Of a stretch of DNA of 64,000 nt, positions 45,466 to 55,698 are shown piece after piece. The stretch spans positions 20,267,228 through 20,331,227 of the forward strand of contig OY997595.1 in assembly GCA_963921825.1 (NCBI GenBank). The letters run 5' to 3'. The notes under the pieces were generated by a model. The model was not told the origin of the DNA. It made no database searches and saw only the letters and a list, made by a program, of their open reading frames with translations. Source of the DNA: Erodium maritimum (lineage: Eukaryota; Streptophyta; Magnoliopsida; Geraniales; Geraniaceae). How positions within the stretch are numbered: the first letter of the stretch is position 1; the number at the start of each line of letters is the position of its first letter. The translations under genes were made by a program, and so were the position numbers.

Positions 45466-48015
45466 TGTAAAACCCACTTCGTTTAAAAGAGTAGTAAAGT
45501 GCGAGCTGAAACGTGAGGGTAGAAGTTTGCAACAAGCTGTTTGTGTTGAAAGAGAAAAAAAAAAAGAAGAGTTGCAGCAGTTTTGGGCCGAGCTCGGGTT
45601 TGGCCCAGCTCTGGCCCATTCGCATAAATGCACAGCCCAGCTTGCAAGCCCAACCCAGGCTCGCGCAGCTCCTCTATAAATAGGGGCCGAAACCCTAAAA
45701 CGGGTACTGTTCACATCAGCCTTCGCCTCTTCGTCTCCTTCTCGCCAGAAACCTCTCGACCCTTTGCCGGCGCACGTCCCGAAGCTCGCCGGAATCACCT
45801 ACGTCTTCCTCCCTCGCACCGCCACACCTCACCTCTCCTCTCCATCCTCTCAGAGCACGGTCACGCTCCCAACAGCGACGAGACGTCGCCGGAGTTCCTC
45901 GCGTCAGTTCGGTTGCTCCGAGCTGAAACCGAACGCCCTGAGTTCGTGAACGAGCGGATCGAACTCCCTCTCTCTTTCTCCCTCCCCATTTGCTTAACCG
46001 TGGCGGAAATTGTCCCTTTTCGGGCTCGATTCGAACAGGGTTAGGTCGGAAACCCTCGCCGGCGACCTCGAGTCGTCAGATCTGAGTGAGAGGCGAGCGT
46101 GAGTTCTCGCCTGAGCCACCGCCGCCACGATCTCAGGTTCGTCGTGGACCTGCCGCCGTCCTCCGCCTCTTTCCCTCGTCGTCGCACCTCACTTGCTACC
46201 GTGGAAGACCGCCGGAGCAACCCTTGCTCACCGGCGTCACGTCCAGCTCCGGCCGATCTCACCAGGCCAGATTGGGCAGGGCAAACCGGGCCTTGGGCCA
46301 GAAGAGAACTGGGCCGAGAAGGCCTTGGGCCTGGGGAAAATATCGGGCCAGACAGACCAGAAGACGGGCCTTGGGCCCAGTTGGACTTCAAGCCGGGTCT
46401 GGACCGGGTTCGGGTTCGGATGCGGGTCAACCGGACATTAATTGAAACCGTTTTAAAATCAGATTTAATTAACCGGTTTAACGAACTCAAGGTGGGACTT
46501 TGAACGAGAAATTCTTTGTTAAATCAAAGGACCATTGGACTTTTATCTTTATTGATTGGACTTTTCTTTGTCAAATCTAGACGGGACTTCGCCCGAGAGC
46601 AAGGGCTTGGACCCGAGCTAGAAGAGCAAAGATCACGCCGGGACCCGTGTGAAGAACGGAGTGGCGACCACCAGGCTTATCACCAGAGTGTTGAGAGAAA
46701 GACCTCGAGGTAGGGAAAGTCCTAACTCCTCGTTTAAATGCTTAGTATGCATGTTAGTCTAATAAAATCGGAAAGGTCATAGAAACGCCTAGAATGCGAA
46801 TAACTAGCATAATTGTCTTTCAATTACTAATAACCGGAAGTGTCTAGTGGTGAATGAATAGGATGCCAATCACTAGTATAACTCGCTTTCAATACTTGGG
46901 AATTGTTTTACTGGTAGAGCGGCCTTGGCAAAGCCCTCGGATTAGTTGTGTGTTAGGATCACATGGTTGGTTGCTTGGTTGTTGGCTGCTTATTGGATAG
47001 GCTAAAGAGTCTAATGGAACTAGATGAATTACATGCTAGAATACTCGTTTGAAGGTTTACATGTTGGTTGATTAAACTCGTGCTTGTCTGTTGAACGTAT
47101 TTGAATGATTGATTGTTTCCTTAAATGGTTGGTTGGAGCATCGAGTATGACTGGTTGTACCGAGCGGTGCAATCAGGTGATCGATGCCCCGTTGGGTCGA
47201 GACTGGTAAGTGAACGGTAAGTTGTGATTGTGTGATTTGTGTATTGTGACTATGTGATTCGTGTGCTGTTTGTTGTGGTGAATTGGTGATGTGTGAGCTA
47301 TGTGTGACAGTGAATTGGTGGTTGTTGGGATTGGATTGTTTCGTGTTTCGGTGTGAGTGTGTTACTCAATTATTAACTGATTATTATTGAATTGCCCGAG
47401 TGTATGCTTCCTATGGGAGTAATACCTTGGTTCCCGAGGACAGAAAATCCTTTGGAGACGTTTCTGAGAATCCCGATGATAAGCGCCCCGAAGGGTTGTT
47501 TCCGGTCGCCTCAATGATATGCGTCTCCTCTGGATTGGAGGGAAAATCCGAGAGGACACATCGTATGTGGATCGGAGGGTGGTGACTTCATGTGCCACGG
47601 CATTGATTGGTTTACTTATTGCCTGTGATTGTTAAAAGTTATCTTGGTGACTTTGCTGATGAAAGTATTGAGTTTAAAGTCCACCATGTTATGTATTTTC
47701 CCTACTGAGTTTAAGCTCACCCCTATGAGTTTATTGTTGTGTTTACAGGCTTGATTGAGGAGTAGAGGCTCGGGAGCTTCTTAGTGTGGGTGTCGTGTAG
47801 AGACTTCGTTTTTATTTCATTTCAGTTTTGAACAAACTTTGTTGGAGTATTATTATTCCACCCCCGGAGGGGTATTTATGTTTTAAATTGAATTATGTGG
47901 ATTTGAGTTTCATATTGGAGATTTTCAGGAAGTTACCGTTAAGTTATTGCCTTTTTAATCGTTTTATCCTAGTCATGCCTCGAGTCCGGGCAACAACCGG
48001 ATTTGGGGTGTGACA
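45466..48015 (+). repeat. 5' LTR of the non-autonomous element
   Basis: 2550 bp, TGTAAAACCCACTTCG to GGGGTGTGACA. TATAAATA at 45675-45682 is followed by a telo-box-like AAACCCTAAAA near 45690 and a C/T-rich leader. A GC-rich block near 46260-46400 holds repeated GGGCCTTGGGCC-like palindromes. The conserved 'gaggtagggaaag' block is near 46706 and hairpin TGAGTTTAAGCTCA at 47706, followed by acceptor-like TGTGTTTACAGGC. Confidence 0.9.
45675..45682 (+). promoter_or_regulatory. LTR TATA box
   Basis: TATAAATA in the context CTCTATAAATAGGGG. The same box lies in the 3' LTR at 51428-51435. It is a textbook plant TATA box in the U3 part of the LTR; transcription would start about 30 bp downstream, close to the telo-box-like AAACCCTAAAA. 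Confidence 0.8.
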
Positions 48016-48018
48016 ATT

Positions 48019-48031
48019 TGGTATCAGAGCC
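48019..48031 (+). other. Primer binding site of the non-autonomous element
   Basis: TGGTATCAGAGCC three bases after the LTR end, then CTGGTTTCATTTGAAACAG, the same continuation as after 17324. Confidence 0.92.
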
Positions 48032-48441
48032 TGGTTTCATTTGAAACAGGTGTCTTGTGAACTGGTTTTCAAACCTCGGACTGAAGTCAATTATGTGGGT
48101 AGAGTTAGGGAGTCTGAGTCGTGACGCTCTATGATGCGATTTGGAAACATTAACGCAGAGAGTGGGAACGACCTGAGTCGTGAGTCGCCGTAATTGTTGT
48201 CCTAAATGGAATCTTTACACTACAATGTTTGTATTACTTGATTGGTATCCCCTCCCTAGTGATCAGTGAAGCCGAACGGTTGAGATCGGAATTGAATTAA
48301 CGGGCAATGATCGACCCGCTCTGCGTTCGTTGTAGGGTGAGCCAACGGTTGGTGGTGTTTCCATTTGGTGGATCATTTCGAAAATTTTCAGGTTGTAGTT
48401 GGTCTTGTTCAAGTGTTGACTTGTTTGATTGACCGCTTTCT

Positions 48442-48990
48442 GGAGCATGAGTACTCCATGTGTATTTGTATTGAGTGTTTTGAGTGGGGTCGTCGAACCC
48501 GTGTCTTTACCTTTGGGTTGAGTGGCCGTGAGTTCCGTGGGGTTTTTTGAGCCCGTGAGTTACTGTTGTGAGTCTTAGGTGGGCATGAGAGCCCGTGTTG
48601 TTATTTGTGTTTGAGTGGCCATGAGAGCCCGTGTACTAAGGTTGGTGTCTTTGGCTGGCTTACGAGTTAGAGTCTCGGTAAGTTACGAGCGTGTATTATT
48701 ATTGAGATTGAGGCACGAGAACCCCGTATGCCCGTGTGTGGTGAGATTGGGGCACGAGAACCCTGTATGCCCGTGTGTGGTGAGATTGGGGCACGAGAAC
48801 CCCGTATGCCCGTGTGTGGTGAGATTGGGGAACGAGAACCCCGTGTGCCCGTGTGTGGCGAGTCTGGCGCACGAGCACCCCGTAGTATTTGGAGCACGAG
48901 AACTCCGTTTATTGATTGTGTTGTGTACCTTAGGAGCACGAGAACTCCGTTTATTGACTGTGTGGTGTCTTTGGCCGAGCATGAGAACTC
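48442..48990 (+). repeat. CACGAGAA-loop hairpin array in the leader
   Basis: About ten small stem-loops. GGAG-catgagta-CTCC (48442-48457), GGGC-atgaga-GCCC (48581-48594), GGGG-cacgagaa-CCCC (48788-48803 and neighbours in a 39-bp repeat), GGAG-cacgagaa-CTCC (48891-48906 and 48933-48948), GAG-catgagaa-CTC (48977-48990). The stems differ between units but still pair, the loop stays close to CACGAGAA. One similar hairpin, AGAG-catgagaa-CTCT, lies at the comparable place in the Tekay-type element near 18014-18029. Confidence 0.8.
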
Positions 48991-49019
48991 TGCGTACTTT
49001 TGTCTTGTGAACTTGTGTT

Positions 49020-51197
49020 GGTGAGTGTCCCGCTTAAGCGGAGGGAGGGTATCAAGTCCTCACTCGGCCCCGGTAATCATGTACGCTCGGCCCTAACGCA
49101 TCGGAGGTCCTCCTCTCGATGGGATGAAAGAATTTACTACTAGGGCAACATGCTCTCTTGTCGGCTCTCGTAGATCGATCTGTGGGACGGTTCGTAGATC
49201 CGTCACTCAACTGCCTTCTCGGCCTAGACGTTCCAACTGTTTGCTCGAGGGCAAACTGTGCCACCGGGGCAGGTCCAACGAACACTACTTCTCCAACCCA
49301 TCGTGCCTCACCGGACTGGGTCTGTGAATTGAAGGACGCCTACTTTTGACCAAGTGCCAGTGAGAGGTTCTATTGGTCCGTGTTGTTGTACGTCGTCCTT
49401 CCAACTAAATGTTGGTAGAGTTCATAGTGGTACTGAACCGTGCACCGGTTTGGAGAACCTTGTCTCGTGTTATGATGATTCAGGTGAGATGGCTTGTGAA
49501 GTGGTTGATCAGATGTTGAGAACTAGTTTTGAGGTCAAGAGAAATATCGCGAGTTGGATAACCTTTTCGTTTGATCACAGTGAGACGTGGTTGGCTTACC
49601 GCGAGTTGTGTTTGTGGTACGTGATGTGTAACTGACCCGTACCAGGTCGAGAACCGTGTTAAGGTTTAACCGTTGTGACAGTTGTGCGTGATGTTGGTTG
49701 TGTGCGAGACACGTTTGTGCTTTATCGTTTACCCCGTGTGTGATGACCGGTTAAGTGCTGTGTTTGCAGTTGGTGTTGGTTCGGTCGATCATGCTTTGTG
49801 AGTGTGGTGGGGTCCTGAGTTGGGAAGTGTGGTTACGAGTTCCGTGGGGGGGGGGGGGGGGGGGTTAGTTGTGTGACGCATCCGTGTGCCAGATTTAGCA
49901 TGACGGGAGATGTTGAGTAAGTTATGTTTGAGGCATGCCGCTTTTCGACTATATGACGGTACGCAGTACCCGTTGCCTGGCGGAGGTATACCTACTTTTT
50001 TCTTAGGACGTGATGAGACGAGCGATTGCTCCAAACCCCGCAGTGGATATGAGGACCTTTGCTTGGATGATCACGTTTGTGTGTTGCTTGCTCGTCTTGA
50101 GTGGGGTCGTGAAAAGATCTGTTTGGAGTTCTGGTGTGAAATATTCGGGAGACGGTTACTAAATAAAAATTGAGGAGTCACCCCTTCGGATGGCTCCGTC
50201 CTTGTCTGATGCTCGGAGTTTTCCGATAAGACACCCATACCGACGGAAGATCCCGGTATGGCATGTCAGAACCGAAGTCGTTCTATCCGATGTGATACCG
50301 GTACAGTTGAGGACCATGATAAGAGGTACATACATCAACGTTATTGATGACGGTCCGCCGTCTACACTAAAATTGGAGTCTGTTAGAGGTTGCCAAGATC
50401 GTTTCTGGCATTCCTCAGTATCGGAGGTGGGTACGATGTACTTTTAGAGTTGCGATTATGGTTGATCTTGACTTGACGCATATTGGGAATTCTGGGTGAG
50501 TTGACCACGTAGCGATTACTAAGAAGGAAACTGAGTGATTATGTCTACGTGTAATTTTCCTACTTCTGTACGCCTTGCGAGGTGTTCCGGCACGATACTT
50601 TTGACCGACGGAAGAGTTTGGCATAGAGTATCTCAGTACGACGTCTATACCGAGGTAGGCTTCCGGTGTAAGATGTTTACACCCCATCTGGTATTCCATA
50701 GCGATTCGAGTGTTGTTTGACATGTGGATGCACCGGCAGTTCTTGAGCTATGGTTACTCGTTGAAACACCGAACTGTTAAGAAGGACTGTTTTTCACCGC
50801 AAAGTATGGCTTTCGACTAACTAACGTGACCCAGTGAAGCGCGAGTAAGTAGAAGTCGCGCAAATGCGGAAACGGTTAAAGACCGAGTAGAGCCGATAGG
50901 AGAGTTACGCAGATGACCAATAGCGATCTGTTGAGTTCCATTGTGAGATCGATAATTCTGAGGGTGAGCCTAAGAAGGACCTTTAGCGGTTCGACCGCGA
51001 CGGAGGCAAGTTGGCCCCGCAAACTATCGAGCAATTTGAGGTCTTCAGACACAGCCAGAACCGTGGTCTGGCAACTCCCACGTGTCTCCGAACTACGGAA
51101 GTAGACCGCGGCTCCCTCACAGGTGAGTCGTAAACGAACGTTCCCTAAGATTTGGATAAGAGGAGAACGTTCATGTTAAATTTCGAGGACGAAATTT
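49020..51197 (+). pseudogene. Eroded internal region of the non-autonomous element
   Basis: Mostly unrecognisable. Near 49020-49130 it resembles the gag-end region of relatives (CTCGGCCCTA...CGGAGGTCCTCCTCTC also occurs, reversed, near 30170-30200). Near 50960-51110 a scrap of the integrase C-terminal segment remains. A poly-G run lies at 49846-49864. Two ACCG/CGGT hairpins are at 50235-50261 (perfect 8-bp stem) and about 50645-50670. Broken, many breaks. Confidence 0.6.
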
Positions 51198-51214
51198 CTT
51201 TAAGGGAGGTAGAT

Positions 51215-53677
51215 TGTAAAACCCACTTCGTTTAAAAGAGTAGTAAAGTGCGAGCTGAAACGTGAGGGTAGAAGTTTGCAACAAGCTGTTTGTGTTGAAA
51301 GAGAAAAATAAAAAATAAAAAAGTTGCAGCAGTTTTGGGCCGAGCTCGGGTTTGGGCCAGCTCTGGCCCATTCGCATCAAATGCACAACCCAGCCTGCAA
51401 GCCCAACCCAGGCTCGCGCAGCTCCTCTATAAATAGGGGCCGAAACCCTAAAACGGGTACTGTTCACCTCAGCCTTCGCCTCTTTGTCTCCCTCTCGCCA
51501 GAAACCTCTCGTCCCTTGCCGGCGCACGTCCCGAAGCTCACCGGAATCACCTACGTCTTCCTCCCTCGCACCGCCACACCTCACCTCTCCTCTCCATCCT
51601 CTCAGAGCACGGTCACGCTCCCAACAGCGACGAGACGTCGCCGGAGTTCCTCGCGTCGGTTCGGTTGCTCCGAGCTGAAACCGAACGCCCTGAGTTCGTG
51701 AACGAGCGGATCGAACTCCCTCTCTCTTTCTCCCTCCCCTTTTGCTTCACCGTGGCGGAAATCGTCCCTTTTCGGGCTCGATTTGAACAGGGTTAGGTCG
51801 GAAACCCTCGCCGGCGACCTCGAGTCGTCAGATCTGAGTGAGAGGCGAGCGTGAGTTCTCGCCTGAGCCACCGCCGCTACCGTGGAAGACCGCCGGAGCA
51901 ACCCTTTCTCACCGGCGTCACGTCCAGCTCAGGCCGATCTCACCAGGCCAGATTGGGCAGGGCAAACCGGGCCTTGGGCCAGAAGAGAACTGGGCCGAGA
52001 AGGCCTTGGGCCTGGGGGAAATATCGGGCCAGACAGACCAGAAGACGGGCCTTGGGCCCAGTTGGACTTTAAGACCGGGTCTGGACCGGGTTCGGGTTCG
52101 GATCTGGGTCAACCGGACTTTAATTGAAACCGTTTTAAAATCAGATTTAATTAACCGGTTTAACGAACTCAAGGTGAGACTTTGAACGGGAAATTCTTTG
52201 TTAAATCAAAGGACCATTGGGACTTTTCTTTTTCAAATCTAGATGGGACTTCGCCCGGGAGCAAGGGCTTGGACCCGAGCTAGAAGAGCAAAGATCACGC
52301 CGGGACCCGTGTGAAGAACGGAGTGGCGACCACCGGGCTTATCACTAGAGTGTTGAGAGGAAGACCTCGAGGTAGGGAAAGTCCTAACTCCTCGTTTAAA
52401 TGCTTAAAATGCATGTTAGGCTAATAAAATCGGAAAGGTCATAGAAACGCCTAGAATGCGAATAACTAGCATAATTGTCTTTCAATTACTAATAACCGGA
52501 AGTGTCTAGTGGTGAATGAATAGGATGCCAATCACTAGTATAACTCGCTTTCAATACTTGGGAATTGTTTTACTGGTAGAGCGGCCTTGGCAAAGCCCTC
52601 GGATTAGTTGTGTGTTAGGATCACATGGTTGGTTGCTTGGTTGTTGGCTGCTTATTGGATAGGCTAAAGAGTCTAATGGAACTAGATGAATTACATGCTA
52701 GAATACTCGTTTGAAGGTTTACATGTTGGTTGATTAAACTCGTGCTTGTCTGTTGAACGTATTTGAATGATTGATTGTTTCCTTAAATGGTTGGTTGGAG
52801 CATCGAGTATGACTGGTTGTACCGAGCGGTGCAATCAGGTGATGGATGCCCCGTTGGGTCGAGACTGGTAAGTGAACGGTAAGTTGTGATTGTGTGATTT
52901 GTGTATTGTGATTATGTGATTCGTGTGCTGTGTGTTGTGGTGAATTGGTGATGTGTGAGCTATGTGTGACAATGAATTGGTGGTTGTTGGGATTGGATTG
53001 TTTCGTGTTTCGGTGTGAGTGTATTACTCAATTATTAACTGATTATTATTGAATTGCCCGAGTGTATGCTTCCTATGGGAGTAATACCTTGGTTCCCGAG
53101 GACATAAAATCCTTTGGAGACGTTTCTGAGAATCCCGATGATAAGCGCCCCGAAGGGTTGTTTCTGCTCGCCTCAATGATATGCGTCTCCTCTGGATTGG
53201 AGGGAAAATACGAGAGGACACATCGTATGTGGATCGGAGGGTGGTGACTTCATGTGCCACAGCATTGCTTGGTTTACTTATTGCCTGTGATTGTTAAAAG
53301 TTATCTTGGTGACTTTGCTGATGAAAGTATTGAGTTTAAAGTCCACCATGTTATGTATTTTCCCTACTGAGTTTAAGCTCACCCCTATGAGTTTATTGTT
53401 GTGTTTACAGGCTTGATTGAGGAGTAGAGGCTCGGGAGCTTCTTAGTGTGGGTGTCGTGTAGAGACTTCGTTTTTATTTCATTTCAGTTTTGAACAAACT
53501 TTGTTGGAGTATTATTATTCCACCCCCGGAGGGGTATTTATGTTTTAAATTGAATTATGTGGATTTGAGTTTCATATTGGAGATTTTCAGGAAGTTACCG
53601 TTAAGTTATTGTCTTTTTAATCGTTTTATCCTAGTCATGCCTCGAGTCCGAGCAAGAACCGGATTTGGGGTGTGACA
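51215..53677 (+). repeat. 3' LTR of the non-autonomous element
   Basis: 2463 bp, close to identical with the 5' LTR, including TATA box, GC-rich block, conserved block and hairpin TGAGTTTAAGCTCA at 53368. It follows polypurine tract CTTTAAGGGAGGTAGAT (51198-51214) and ends at the GGTGT duplicate. Confidence 0.9.
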
Positions 53678-54057
53678 GGTGTGATAATAGGATGTGAAAA
53701 GATGATGAATTTACGACACATTTACGCCCTAATCACACAAAGACTCCATCCTAGTCTGCATGCATCTTCAAAGGCTCGATCTCTAAGTTTCTTGTGCTGC
53801 AAGCTTCATTTCAGGTCCTTATCATCTCTGGTTTTGCTACACCTCCAGGGCTGCTGCAATTTCTTCATCTTCAGTTCATCACTTCAGTTGTTCCGGGATT
53901 ATAACATCTGCAGTGGCTAGTTTATATTTTGGGTTTTTTAGTTGTTTTATTTGGTTTTTAGTTTCCTTTTCAATTGCTTAAATTAACTTTCATGTACTCC
54001 TCTTTTCTCTTAAAAAAGACTTAATCTATATTTTTATTGTTGCTGATCAAAAAAATA
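53678..54057 (+). mobile_element. Probable LINE 3' end, plus strand
   Basis: Continues the DNA that stood left of the inserted element. It ends TTTTTATTGTTGCTGATCAAAAAAATAAT, the ATCA-plus-A-tail pattern of plant LINEs. With the DUF4283-like piece at 44778-45060 upstream on the same strand it could be one old, internally shortened LINE opened by retroelement insertion. No reverse transcriptase is visible. A host-gene 3' end is the alternative. Confidence 0.45.
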
Positions 54058-54324
54058 ATTACGTTAGTACGCAACTACCGGAACAACATGATTAGTACTT
54101 ATTATGGGTTGAAATCATGAAATCATGAAAACATATTTTCCTCTGGTTGAGGTCAAAACAACAACTTGGTCTTATCTTTAAGCTCACATATGGTAGGGCA
54201 CTACTAAGTTTTTGGTGATGAGTTGTTAGACAAATCCATGTGATCCAACTACAGTCATATATAGGACACTGTGAAGTCATGGAAATTATTGATGCAGGTC
54301 CTTGTTTACATGGTTTATATGCGA

Positions 54325-55165
54325 ACTTTTGAGAAGGAACCATGCTTATAGTGAAAAGAATAATATAGGTGAAGTTAATTGAGCTTAATCTGGTGTATGT
54401 TATCAGAATATTACCTATCAGAAAGTTTGATTCACTTAACCCGGTCTTTTACCATCTTTTATCCACATGAATATTGAATACAAGAGTAGTGTGACAACAA
54501 GTATATATATATATAGGGTTGGTATCAGGTACAAACCACCTCTTATTGTGCAAACTATGAACTCACCAGGTGCTGACACGTGGGCAAGCGCGCTGCTGGT
54601 GCGCGCGCACAGTGCTGACACGTGGCGCGCATAGTGCTAATAGTTTGGGCGCACAGTGCTAATAGTTTGGCACTGTGCTAAACTATTAGCACTGTGCGCG
54701 CCAAACTATTAGCACCTTGCGCGCGCGTGGTCAACACGCTCACGCGCGCAGGCAGAGGCGCGCGCGAAGTTGCCACTTGTCACTTTGACCGCATCCTGTG
54801 GCTTAGATTGGTTCGTAGTTTGCACAATAAGGATGGTTTTTACTGGATAGCTACCCTATATATATATGAAACCAATCATCAATTAATCAGGGGAACCTTA
54901 GAGAGTGTTGAATAAAATGTGGTTGAAATTTAGTGTCAATTATGCAAACTCTTGAGAAGGAACCAGGCATATAGTGAAAGAATAACGTGTATGTTGTCAA
55001 AATATTACCTATCATGTTAAGACTTGATTCAGTTAAAATTTTGACATATATTGAATACAAGAGTAGTGTGACAACAAATATATATATACGAAACCAATCA
55101 TCAATTAATCAGGAGAGCCTTAGAGTGTAGAAAAAATGTGGTTGAAATTTAGTGTCAATTAAGCT
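54325..55165. repeat. Tandem duplicate of SAUR-flanking DNA
   Basis: Two units share GAGAAGGAACCA.GC.TATAGTG, ATATTACCTATCA, ATTGAATACAAGAGTAGTGT, GAAACCAATCATCAATTAAT and AATGTGGTTGAAATTTAGTG: unit 1 about 54325-54940 (opened by the MITE at 54516), unit 2 about 54948-55165. Unit ends match the 3' flank of SAUR gene 1 (36785-36830, reversed). So the 3' flank of SAUR gene 2 was itself duplicated. The uninterrupted unit 2 gives an empty site for the MITE. Confidence 0.8.
54516..54856. mobile_element. Foldback MITE, 341 bp
   Basis: Ends GGGTTGGTATC...CTTATTGTGCAAACTATGAA and its inverted partner GGGTAGCTATC...CTTATTGTGCAAACTACGAA (read from the minus strand), about 46 bp at roughly 80 per cent identity. 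It sits in a TATATATATA tract; the paralogous unit at 55075-55095 has the tract without it. The middle is GC-rich with GCGCGC runs and an internal palindrome, AGTGCTAATAGTTT...AAACTATTAGCACT, plus a further direct copy. No coding capacity. The AT-rich, 9-10-bp-like target and the ends suggest a Mutator-type MITE, but the superfamily is not certain. Confidence 0.85.
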
Positions 55166-55298
55166 CCTGACATGGATACAGGTACATTTGTAGCCACGCA
55201 CATCTCTTTTCCGTGGAAAAGGAAAAAAGGAACAAAAAGTATACGTGAATTTACATTTCCTGCTATGTCAAAACTATTCTATGGCTCGATACTGGGTT

Positions 55299-55562
55299 CT
55301 ATTGAAGGCAAGAAACGACAGTGAAAAACGTGTCTTCATCGCAAGGAATGGTCAAGCCGCCCATGGGATGATCGAATCCAAACTCTTCTTCAGCCTTGCT
55401 CAGCAGATCAAGAAACAAAGGCTGGTTCAGGTAAGAAACCGGAACCACGAACCTCTTCTTCTGTGTCTCTCCTACATAAACTGCCAAGAAGCCCTTTGGC
55501 AAATCTGAATCCATCTTGTTTGAGCGGCGCAGGATCGGCTTACCAAGAATACCAAAACCCAT
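55299..55562 (-). CDS. SAUR family protein (SAUR gene 2)
   Basis: An 87-residue intronless gene, [13 protein letters not shown] at the start and VVSCLQ at the end, with the SAUR domain motifs [26 protein letters not shown] and [16 protein letters not shown]. It differs from SAUR gene 1 at six positions, of which R7G, S49L and I55S are the least conservative. Start is fixed by the shared leader context and by alignment with the paralogue. Transcribed toward SAUR gene 1; the two stops are 18.6 kb apart, almost all of it retroelement. Family role as for gene 1: inhibitor of PP2C.D phosphatases in auxin-driven cell expansion, inferred. It looks intact. Confidence 0.95.
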   Translation of the reverse strand: MGFGILGKPILRRSNKMDSDLPKGFLAVYVGETQKKRFVVPVSYLNQPLFLDLLSKAEEEFGFDHPMGGLTIPCDEDTFFTVVSCLQ

Positions 55563-55659
55563 TTTCTGTTGTTGGTGTGTATGTAATCAAGAACTCGAGA
55601 GGTAATGGTTTTGCAAGGGAGACGGCTTGAGGTTGTTGTGAATTGTGATCTTAACTTGA

Positions 55660-55671
55660 CCATATTTATAG
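55660..55671 (-). promoter_or_regulatory. TATA box of SAUR gene 2
   Basis: CTATAAATATGG on the minus strand, 98 bp ahead of the ATG, in the context ATGTTCATCTATAAATA shared with gene 1. It is a full TATAAATA match, stronger than CTATAAGT in gene 1. Confidence 0.8.
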
Positions 55672-55698
55672 ATGAACATGTTTCTCTACTATCACCTT

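Larger units (their letters stand above)
45466..53677 (+). mobile_element. Non-autonomous Ty3/gypsy-type element with both LTRs
   Basis: 8.2 kb: 5' LTR 45466-48015, primer site 48019-48031, internal 48016-51214, polypurine tract 51198-51214, 3' LTR 51215-53677, between perfect duplicates GGTGT (45461-45465, 53678-53682). The 3.2-kb interior has no recognisable RT, RNase H or integrase core; only a scrap of integrase C-terminal sequence remains near 50940-51120. It is structurally whole but coding-dead, with many breaks in what little coding remains. The LTRs look 97-99 per cent identical outside one larger length difference, so it moved recently, presumably using proteins from a relative such as the 14271-26463 family. 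Confidence 0.9.

Noticed and set aside
45628-46503. Several overlapping frames over 100 codons on both strands
   Set aside because: Repeated in the 3' LTR at 51324-52185; they are LTR leader and GC-rich block, not genes.
48615-49024. Frame with Cys-rich repeats such as HENPVCPCVVRLG
   Set aside because: It is the translated 39-bp hairpin repeat of a retroelement leader; frames on both strands are open for the same reason.
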